A stretch of 64,000 nt of DNA from Bacillota bacterium (GTDB lineage: Bacteria > Bacillota > SHA-98 > Ch115 > JABLXJ01): NCBI GenBank assembly GCA_013178125.1, contig JABLXJ010000008.1, forward strand, positions 1 to 64,000, given 5' to 3'. Positions 16,498-23,729 of this stretch are shown one piece after another (within the stretch, counting starts at the first letter, position 1; each line of letters opens with the position of its first letter). A program made the position numbers and the translations under genes. The notes under the pieces were generated by a model. The model was not told the origin of the DNA. It saw only the letters and a program-made list of their open reading frames with translations, and made no database searches.

Positions 16498-17487
16498 CTA
16501 CGAATCGAGAAGCCCCCTCGCCGCGGTCTCATCGGTTATGAGAACATTGATATAACCGCCCTTCAGGGCGCTCCGTATGGCCTTTACCTTGCGCTCCCCG
16601 CCGGCGGCCCCAACCCGTAGCGGTATATTCCTCAGCTCATGGATGGTTATGGCAATAACCCTATCATCCCATTCAGAGCGGCACGGGTTCCCATCCCCAT
16701 CATAATACCTGTAGCACACATCGCCGACCGCACCCATCGCCTTCAAGACCTCGAGATCCTCCTCTTTGAGGTACCCCGCCCTGACCATTAAGGAGGAGGC
16801 ATCGCACGCGCCGATCCCGACTAGGGCTATGCTGGCCTGTCTGGCCATGCCCAACACCCTCCCAATTGCCGGCTCCTGGAGGATTGCATCGCGCGTAGTC
16901 TTGCTTTCAACGACAAGCGGCGCCGGCAGCAGGTACCACTCGCCCCCGAACGCGCTCGCTATCCTGCGCGTCAGGTCGCCGGCCTGCTCGTGGGCTGCAA
17001 CGTTCCCTACAAAGCCCGCAAGCTGCACAATCCTGGCCTTAACAGGCTTTGTGGGGGTAAGAGCCTTCGCGACCTCATACAACGTGCTGCCCCAGGCGGT
17101 GCTAAGAATATCGCCATCCCGCACGACGCGGCTTAAGTATTCGGCCGTAGCCCGGCCTATATCACGCCTTATGAGCCCCTCGGCCTCCCCCGCGCTCGAG
17201 ACCCCGCTAACAACGTCAGCTGCAGGCACCACGATAGCCCGCCGCAGGCCATAACGCGCCTCGAGCTCCCTTGCCACGCTCGTGCATTCAAAACACGGGT
17301 CGACGACCCTGATCTGGACAGCCCCTATCTCGCGGGCCTTTTTCAGGCTTCGGGATACTGTCGACCGGGAAACGCCCATTTCCCTCGCTATGTCCTCTTG
17401 AGTCTTCCCTTCCTCATAATATAACCGAGCGATCTCCACTATCGTAAGCCGGGCACCGGCATCGAGCCCGTCCTGCAGCCCGCTCAT
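16498..17487 (-). CDS. SorC-family sugar-responsive regulator
   Basis: 329 residues. The N-terminal HTH reads IARLYYEEGKTQEDIAREMG then VSRSTVSRSLKKAREIGAVQ, the standard SorC start. The rest is the SorC effector domain: a phosphosugar-type pocket with DGDILSTAWGSTLYEVAKAL, a GFVGN segment, IALVGIGACDASSLM and AGGERKVKAIRSALKGGYIN near the C-terminus. It very probably senses a sugar phosphate produced by this operon and controls it. AGAGGGGATACC lies before the ATG. It sits between the binding-protein gene and the transketolase-like gene, all in one direction. Confidence 0.88.
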   Translation of the reverse strand: MSGLQDGLDAGARLTIVEIARLYYEEGKTQEDIAREMGVSRSTVSRSLKKAREIGAVQIRVVDPCFECTSVARELEARYGLRRAIVVPAADVVSGVSSAGEAEGLIRRDIGRATAEYLSRVVRDGDILSTAWGSTLYEVAKALTPTKPVKARIVQLAGFVGNVAAHEQAGDLTRRIASAFGGEWYLLPAPLVVESKTTRDAILQEPAIGRVLGMARQASIALVGIGACDASSLMVRAGYLKEEDLEVLKAMGAVGDVCYRYYDGDGNPCRSEWDDRVIAITIHELRNIPLRVGAAGGERKVKAIRSALKGGYINVLITDETAARGLLDS

Positions 17488-17559
17488 AAAAGGTATCCCC
17501 TCTCAAATCTGTTAGCTCAACATACAAAAATATTGGCTCAACATACAAAATAAATGAAT

Positions 17560-17792
17560 GGCAGACCCCCACGCCGCAATGCAACGCCACAGAGAATGGA
17601 AATGGCTTTAGCTGTGGTAATGTCTATTTTTTTAGGTAGTTTTCGGGGTAGACCCCCCATGCCGCGCTGCGGCGCCACAGAGAATGAAAATGCCTCTGGA
17701 AGTAATTGGGTCATTTTCGGGGTAGACGCCCATGCCGCCTTCAGCGGCACCAGCAGGGAATGAAAATGGCCTCTGTAAGATTATTTTCAGGG
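17560..17792. repeat. Three tandem copies of a 72-86 bp hairpin-rich unit
   Basis: Copies span about 17560-17645, 17647-17720 and 17721-17792. Each has GTAGAC(C)CCCATGCCGC, a short loop, GCGGC, CCAC, then AGAGAATGAAAATG and ATTTTCGGG. Two stems recur: GCCGC/GCGGC, and a CAGAG...CTCTG stem around the AATGAAAATG loop; in copy one the second stem is CCACAG...CTGTGG instead. Preservation of pairing with changed bases suggests an RNA or cruciform role. Confidence 0.75.
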
Positions 17793-17818
17793 TAGGGTAG
17801 CAGCAGATGCTGCGGGTA

Positions 17819-17884
17819 GGTGAGTAAATAGTCTACTAGCGAATTGACGAATCAACTCCTGAGCGAGCAGACTACTCACTCACC
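17819..17884. repeat. 19-bp imperfect inverted repeat
   Basis: GGTGAGTAAATAGTCTACT (17819-17837) pairs with AGCAGACTACTCACTCACC (17866-17884) at 16 of 19 positions across a 28-base loop. It follows directly after the tandem hairpin repeat. Confidence 0.75.
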
Positions 17885-18046
17885 TCCCACCGTGCCATTC
17901 AGGATAGCCCGATAGCCCGGCCGGCATGAGCTTCAAAAGCACAAGACCCTACGACACTAGGACAAGACTACAAGACTACGACAAGAACCTACGCGCTAAC
18001 CAGTAAGCACCCTGACCACGCCATGTAACTATCAACTATTCTACCT

Positions 18047-19327
18047 TCACTTGCCGGATTTCTTCAAGAGCTCTCGAATCTTCGTTGCTGCCTCGCGCAG
18101 GGCGTCCTTCGGCGCAGCTTTGCCAGTCAGCATCTGGCTGATGGCGACGTTCATGGCATCGCTGTAGCTCGAATAGAACGGCATCACAGGCTCGCACCTG
18201 GCGATGTCCAGAGTCTTGAGGACGAGCGCAAACTCCGGCCTGACCTTTTGCAAGTCCGGATTCCCGAGGACAGATCGCCGCGCCGGCGTGCCGCCGCCCG
18301 ACCTGGCGTAGATAGCACCGCCATGTTTACCCGTGGCGTAACTTAGAAACTCCCAGGCCAGCTGCTTCCTGCGGCTCTGAGCGTTCATAACGAGCGTCCA
18401 GCCGTGCCAGAATGGGGTCCGCAGGATGCTGCCGTCCTTCTGCTTCACCCCCGGGACAAGGGTGACCGCAAACGAATTCCGGTAGGGGCTATCGCTGTTT
18501 AGAATCTCGGCGTAGGCGGCATTCCAGAAGGGACCAGCCATGGCTATGATGCCTGCCCTCATGGCGTCCAACACATTTGGATAGCTCCATGACAGTATAT
18601 CCGGGCTTATAACCCCGGCCTTCGCAAGCTTCACGTAATACTCCCCGGCGGCAATGGCTCCCGGGCTGTCGATGCCCACATTGCCCTTTTCATCGAAAAT
18701 CCAGCCGCCCATACTCCACATTACGCTCGAAAAGATCTTAGGGCCCTCCTCACCCGCATGGGCTGAGAAGCCGGCACCAAATGCCGTAGGCGATTTAGGA
18801 TTCAGGCTTCGAGTGAACTTCTTGGCAACCTCGAAGTATTCATCCCAGGTATCGGGTGGATCGGGTATAAGATCCTTGCGATAGTAAAGGAAATGGACGC
18901 TCACGTCGGTTGGAAGCGCGTAAATTTTGCTTCCCAGGCCATATACTACAAGCAAGTCATCCTTATCAAACTTCTTGGGATCCGATTTTGCGATGAAGTT
19001 ATTCAGCGGTTCGAGCGCTCCAGCCTGAACGACCTCACCAATCAACCATCCGGGATAAAAAGCTACGTCAAAAGCATCCGTCCCAGTGACGAGTTGCGTT
19101 GTGATCGTGTACTCATATCCCTGACGCCCCAACTCGTTAATCTGGACCGGTATCCCCGTCTCCTCTGTAAACTGCTTAGCTACCACCCTAAGGCCGTCCG
19201 CCTCGGGGCCGGTGCGGATCGCAAGCACGACGGGCTGAGTAGCAGCTAACCCTGACGCGGTAAATGCCATGCAGAGGCTCGAAATCACGCTCACAACAAG
19301 AAACAACCAAAATAGCCGCTTAAACAT
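18047..19327 (-). CDS. CUT1-type sugar ABC transporter substrate-binding protein
   Basis: About 426 residues from the ATG at 19327, chosen because GGAGGT precedes it and it starts a clean signal peptide (MFKRLFWLFLVVSVISSLCM, cleavage near GLAATQ). The mature protein is a family 1 solute-binding protein: VVLAIRTGPEADGLRVVAKQ, the aromatic-rich WMW-like regions SSVMWSMGGWIFDEKGNVGI, and AQSRRKQLAWEFLSYATGKH. It delivers a sugar or polyol to the two permeases encoded upstream. No ATPase is encoded in the cluster, so a shared MsmX-type ATPase elsewhere is expected. Confidence 0.88.
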   Translation of the reverse strand: MFKRLFWLFLVVSVISSLCMAFTASGLAATQPVVLAIRTGPEADGLRVVAKQFTEETGIPVQINELGRQGYEYTITTQLVTGTDAFDVAFYPGWLIGEVVQAGALEPLNNFIAKSDPKKFDKDDLLVVYGLGSKIYALPTDVSVHFLYYRKDLIPDPPDTWDEYFEVAKKFTRSLNPKSPTAFGAGFSAHAGEEGPKIFSSVMWSMGGWIFDEKGNVGIDSPGAIAAGEYYVKLAKAGVISPDILSWSYPNVLDAMRAGIIAMAGPFWNAAYAEILNSDSPYRNSFAVTLVPGVKQKDGSILRTPFWHGWTLVMNAQSRRKQLAWEFLSYATGKHGGAIYARSGGGTPARRSVLGNPDLQKVRPEFALVLKTLDIARCEPVMPFYSSYSDAMNVAISQMLTGKAAPKDALREAATKIRELLKKSGK

Positions 19328-19560
19328 TCTTTGCCTACCTCCATTGATAAAAATTTGCGGAATGTCAACCTTGCTGACCCATGTTACCAAAGCCACCTCA
19401 GACCAATCTCAGATCCGTCTCCTGAACCCCCTCCTCAACTTTGTCTAACGTCTACGTGGATCTGACAACTCGAGTACGTCGATCCGACAACTCGAGCCGC
19501 CCCTATTTATCACCCCCCCGTTTCAACATGTTGGGCTGTCTCGGGCGGCAGTCCCTCTTC

Positions 19561-20385
19561 CTAAACCACTGCGCCGAGTGTCAGGCCGCGAATTAGCCTG
19601 CGCTGCATGATGAGAGTAAAAATTATAGCGGGGACCATCACGAAAGTGCCAGCGGCAAAAAGCGGCCCCCAGTTGATTGCATACCCCGTGACAAAATCAC
19701 CAAGGGCGAGAGGAAGCGTCTTGCGAAATGCCGATAAGACCAAGGCGAATATGAATTCATTCCAGGAGAAGATCAGCGTGAACATCATGGTGGCAGCAAG
19801 CCCTGGCGAGACCAGCGGCAAAACCACGTGGCGAAACGCCAGAAGCCGAGTGCACCCATCTATCATCGCCGCCTCCTCTATAGCTTCGGGGATTTCCTCA
19901 AAGAAGCTCCGCATTGTCCAGATAACAAACGAAAGGTTAAAGGTAAGATAAACAAATATCAGGACCCACCATGTGTTTACGAGCCGAAGCCTCGAGAACA
20001 TCATAAAGAAGGGAATTACAAGCACGGCTGGCGGGGCCATTCGCGTTGATAGGATCCAGAAAGAATATCTCGGGCCGCCCGTATTGAACCTGGCCATGCT
20101 GTACGCTGCGAGAGATCCCACCGTCACAGCAATAGCTGTGGATACGCACGAAACAATAACGCTATTTATCAGGAACTGCCAGAACGGCCAATTAGTAAAA
20201 ATGAAGCGATAATGCTCCACGGAGGGCCTGAAGATAAGAACGAGGCTTTCCTGGCGTATAATGCCCGCCGGCTTAAACGATGAGATCATAACTACCAAAA
20301 TCGGTCCCGCCCAGATGACTACCATTAAAATGATCGCCAAACCAAGAAGGATACGCTTTATTCGGCCGTGTTTTGTCATACCCAT
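19561..20385 (-). CDS. CUT1 sugar ABC transporter permease, MalG type
   Basis: 274 residues with six hydrophobic segments. The EAA-loop is EAIEEAAMIDGCTRLLAFRH VVLP, read here as EEAAMIDGCT followed by FRHVVLPLVSPG. The N-terminal periplasmic segment PSVEHYRFIFTNWPFWQFLI NS is typical of the MalG side. It pairs with the MalF-type gene 22 bases upstream. AGAGGTGGGATTC precedes the ATG. Confidence 0.9.
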   Translation of the reverse strand: MGMTKHGRIKRILLGLAIILMVVIWAGPILVVMISSFKPAGIIRQESLVLIFRPSVEHYRFIFTNWPFWQFLINSVIVSCVSTAIAVTVGSLAAYSMARFNTGGPRYSFWILSTRMAPPAVLVIPFFMMFSRLRLVNTWWVLIFVYLTFNLSFVIWTMRSFFEEIPEAIEEAAMIDGCTRLLAFRHVVLPLVSPGLAATMMFTLIFSWNEFIFALVLSAFRKTLPLALGDFVTGYAINWGPLFAAGTFVMVPAIIFTLIMQRRLIRGLTLGAVV

Positions 20386-20407
20386 GTGAATCCCACCTCT
20401 GAGTCGT

Positions 20408-21403
20408 CTAAGCTTTCTCCAGGCGCTCTACAACGCCAATGACCAACTGGGTCATGAGGGTCACAAGGATTATGATGAGAATCGACAAGGCAGCACCCTG
20501 TCCGTAAAGTTTGCGGGTTATGCCCACATTATAGAGGGATATATTCAGAACCCTCGTAAACGGCGCCCCTTCGAATAACGCCCATATAGTATCAAATACC
20601 TTCATTGCGTCCATCAACCGGATCAGCATGGCCACCATGATAACTGGCCTGAGCAGAGGAAGCGTTAAATGCCGGAAGATGGCCCAACTCGACGCACCAT
20701 CAACCACCGCAGCCTCGTAAGGTTCGATAGGTAAGGCGTTTAAGCCCGCAAGCACCAAAAGGGCGACAAACGGGGTCCATTGCCATACGTCTGTTATCAC
20801 GATCGAAACCAACCCGTAATTTACGTTTAGGGTGTTGGCGGCCCACTTCGGATCGCCAAACAGGGCGCTGACGACGGGCAAAGGCTCATTAGTGAGCCAG
20901 GGCAGCTTATTAGCGCCCAACGCAGAGAGTATCTGATTTACGAAGCCGTCGTTAAAGCTGAACATATAGCGCCACATCATGCCCACGAGGATTGGGGAAA
21001 CCATGATCGGCAGCATGAGAAGAGTCGTCACTACTCCGCGTCCCTTAAATTCCTGGTAAAGTATGAGAGCCATACATATTCCAAATACCAGTTCGAGCCC
21101 AATAGAAGCCACCAGGAATTGTAAGGTCCTGAAAAACGAGGCCATGATCTCAGGGTCCTTTACAGCGGCCATATAGTTTCCCAAGCCGACAAACGGCCAG
21201 TTCGAGCGAAAGTTGTATATACCCACGTCTCGAACGCTGAGGTTCACAAGGTAGATAATGGGAAAAATCGTGAGAGAAGCAAGGATTACCGTGGCTGGCA
21301 ATACCAAATATACCGGCAAGGCCCGCTCACTCAACCGCATCAGAAACAAGCAATAAATCAATACGGCACATGCTATAACCAAAAGCACGGCATATAATGT
21401 CAC
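20408..21403 (-). CDS. CUT1 sugar ABC transporter permease, MalF type
   Basis: 331 residues, starting at GTG with AGGAGGC eight bases upstream. An extra N-terminal hydrophobic helix (residues 1-20) precedes the usual six; this adds about 30 residues relative to typical family members. The coupling loop is PYEAAVVDGASSWAIFRHLT LP (EAAVVDGASS core). Other landmarks are GICMALILYQEFKGRG and PIMVSPILVGMMWRYMFSFN DG. It forms a heterodimeric channel with the MalG-type protein. Confidence 0.9.
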   Translation of the reverse strand: MTLYAVLLVIACAVLIYCLFLMRLSERALPVYLVLPATVILASLTIFPIIYLVNLSVRDVGIYNFRSNWPFVGLGNYMAAVKDPEIMASFFRTLQFLVASIGLELVFGICMALILYQEFKGRGVVTTLLMLPIMVSPILVGMMWRYMFSFNDGFVNQILSALGANKLPWLTNEPLPVVSALFGDPKWAANTLNVNYGLVSIVITDVWQWTPFVALLVLAGLNALPIEPYEAAVVDGASSWAIFRHLTLPLLRPVIMVAMLIRLMDAMKVFDTIWALFEGAPFTRVLNISLYNVGITRKLYGQGAALSILIIILVTLMTQLVIGVVERLEKA

Positions 21404-21502
21404 ATCCGAACGCCTCCTGCCCCCTATCGATTATCCGCGTTGTCGAATTATCGATCATGATTGCCAATCGCCCAGGCGCGTGACCGCCTAGTTATACCCC
21501 GA

Positions 21503-22528
21503 TCATGTCTCGACAACCACTTTCAGACACTTCCCGCCTTTCATGAGCTCTATCCCATCCCGAATCGACGCCAAAGGGATCCTGTGAGTGATTAGTTTAT
21601 CGAGATCAAAGAGTGATGCCTCAAGAATTCGTATGGCAGGAAGAAACGTCAGATTAGCGATAAACGTGCCGATTATGGTCTTTTCGCTGAGGGTAAGCGC
21701 AAATTGCGGGATGCTGGCTACAGCTGTCTCGTCAAGCCCAATGGCCAAAATCTTGCCACCCTTCCTCGCACATTCGATCGCTTTCCCCAGAAGCCTACCG
21801 ACAGCATCTACAACGATATCCGCGCCAATCCCAATATGCCGCCTTACCTCCACTACCGGATCCACCAGGTTCGGATTAATAACCTCATCGGCCCCGCCTG
21901 CAAGCGCCGCCCCGGCCCTATATTCCGAAGGCTCAAAAACCAAAATAAAGCCTGCCCCTGCAGCTTTATAATATTGAATAAAAAGCTGACCGATCGGTCC
22001 CGCCCCAAAGATGACGACCCGCATCCCCGGGACGGTCGGCACCCTCGATGTGGCATTGAGGATACAGGATATGGGTTCAGCGAAGATGCCTTTTTCAGGC
22101 GGCACATTCTTGTCGATCTTGTGGACCGCACGCGCAGGAGCGACATTGTATTCTGCGAATCCGCCGTTCAGCTGGACCCCGAGCGCAACTATACGCTCGC
22201 ACATGTTGGGCAGACCCTGTCGGCAGTAGACGCATACCCCGCATGTTATGTTTGGGTCCACCACAACTCTATCGCCTGGCTCCACATGCACGACCTCGGG
22301 CCCGACCTCAACGACCTCCCCGCAGTATTCATGACCGAGGATGGTATTAGGCCGCCCGGGGTATCTCTGGGGAACAGCCAAGATTTGCAGGTCCGTCCCG
22401 CAAATTCCCGCAGCCTCGACGCGTAAAACTACATCATCCGGTCTCCGAATCCTCGGGCGATCCACGGACTTGACGACGAGCCTTCCGTCGCCTTCGAAGA
22501 CCGGAGCCGTCATCTTCTCATCTGTCAT
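21503..22528 (-). CDS. Zinc-dependent medium-chain alcohol/polyol dehydrogenase
   Basis: 341 residues. The catalytic zinc ligands are in AAGICGTDLQ and GHEYCGEVVEVG; the structural zinc cysteines are in CGVCVYCRQGLPNMC. The Rossmann motif is GAGPIGQLFIQYYKAAG (GxGxxG), followed by FEPSEYR. This is the sorbitol/threonine-dehydrogenase-like branch. It would oxidise a polyol or sugar using NAD(P). Its start overlaps the stop of the ROK kinase gene by four bases (ATGA), so the two are co-translated and probably act on the same pathway. Confidence 0.88.
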   Translation of the reverse strand: MTDEKMTAPVFEGDGRLVVKSVDRPRIRRPDDVVLRVEAAGICGTDLQILAVPQRYPGRPNTILGHEYCGEVVEVGPEVVHVEPGDRVVVDPNITCGVCVYCRQGLPNMCERIVALGVQLNGGFAEYNVAPARAVHKIDKNVPPEKGIFAEPISCILNATSRVPTVPGMRVVIFGAGPIGQLFIQYYKAAGAGFILVFEPSEYRAGAALAGGADEVINPNLVDPVVEVRRHIGIGADIVVDAVGRLLGKAIECARKGGKILAIGLDETAVASIPQFALTLSEKTIIGTFIANLTFLPAIRILEASLFDLDKLITHRIPLASIRDGIELMKGGKCLKVVVET

Positions 22529-23661
22529 TTGACACCACCCACCCCATATTCACTAATTATATCCACAGGCCTGGCTACATCCACTTTTATGGCAGGGCCC
22601 ATTATGATTGCGAGCGCGCCGATCCCGCCGATCAAATCGCCCAGCTCGGCAAGAACCACGCGCGGAACGCTCACCATGCGAATCGAGGTATTGAGGTAGT
22701 CCCGCGCCGGCCCCAGCAACCGTTCTCCAGCCTTGGCAACCCCTCCCCCGATCACGATCACCTCCGGGACTATAGCGGCTGCCACGTTTCCAAGGCCGAC
22801 ACCGAGCCAGCGCCCCACCTCGCCCCAGATCGCGGGATCGTCAGCCTCCTCGGGCGAGACCCCATAATTTCGCCTGATAGAGTTTCCCGATATAAGGGCT
22901 TCAAGGCAACCCCGGCAACCGCAGGAACACATGGGGCCGGAGGGATCGACAACATGGTGCCCGAGCTCAGGGTGTGCCCCGTTTGCCCCGCGCACAACCT
23001 CTCCATCCCGTATGATCCCGCTCCCGACGCCGGTGCTCACTGTCATATAAACCATCAGCCTGCTTCCCCGCCCCGCCCCGTAATGGTATTCAGCGAGGCC
23101 TGCAGCGTCGGCATCATTCTCCATTTTTACGGGACACCCGTATCTATCTTTCAATATCTTGACTAACGGGAAATCCCGCCAATGGGGCAAATTAGGAGGC
23201 GACACCACGACGCCCCGGACCGGGTCCACAGGGCCTGGACAGCATATGCCGATGCCCCTTATGCACCGCAAATCTGCGCACCGTAAATCCTCCGTGTATC
23301 GCAAATCTCCCGTATACCGTAAATTTCCCGTACATCGTAAATCTACGCCGTTGGCACCGGCTCTAGTGACGGCCTTGGCCTTGAGGGCCCCGCCCTCCAC
23401 TTCAATGTCTTTCCGGCCAGCGGCTACCAACAGCCGTTCCACCGCTGCAGTCAAGGCCTTCACGTGCTCCCCTGGCTCTTCCCGCGTCAATATCTTGATT
23501 CCGCGGAGCATATCCCCCGATTCACTGGCTGCAAGGATGAGGGTCTTCGTTGCCCCAATGTCTATGCCCAGGTAGATACCAACATCGTCCGCCTTTGACA
23601 CGTCCACCTTTGAGCGGCCCCTTTCGTAGTGGTCTCTTTCTATCTTCCCTATCTTTCGCAA
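22525..23661 (-). CDS. ROK-family sugar kinase
   Basis: About 378 residues. ATP phosphate motif IYLGIDIGATKTLILAAS is at about 30-48; MENDADAAGLAEYHYG and YMTVSTGVGSGIIRDG follow. The ROK zinc site is GHHVVDPSGPMCSCGCRGCLEALISG (shown in two parts: GHHVVDPSGP and CSCGCRGCLEALISG). Zinc-binding Cys and the catalytic Asp (END) are intact, so it should be a kinase rather than a repressor. Residues about 104-132 are an inserted repeat, NLRYTGDLRYTEDLRCADLR, from 15-base tandem DNA repeats (23265-23345). The start codon is uncertain: TTG at 23661 or a GTG about 18 codons on. Confidence 0.85.
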   Translation of the reverse strand: MRKIGKIERDHYERGRSKVDVSKADDVGIYLGIDIGATKTLILAASESGDMLRGIKILTREEPGEHVKALTAAVERLLVAAGRKDIEVEGGALKAKAVTRAGANGVDLRCTGNLRYTGDLRYTEDLRCADLRCIRGIGICCPGPVDPVRGVVVSPPNLPHWRDFPLVKILKDRYGCPVKMENDADAAGLAEYHYGAGRGSRLMVYMTVSTGVGSGIIRDGEVVRGANGAHPELGHHVVDPSGPMCSCGCRGCLEALISGNSIRRNYGVSPEEADDPAIWGEVGRWLGVGLGNVAAAIVPEVIVIGGGVAKAGERLLGPARDYLNTSIRMVSVPRVVLAELGDLIGGIGALAIIMGPAIKVDVARPVDIISEYGVGGVK

Positions 23662-23729
23662 TCATTTTTCATAGTCACAAAATCACAATCATAAAGCCTG
23701 CTCGTGTCATGCATAGAGCCTGCTCGGTA

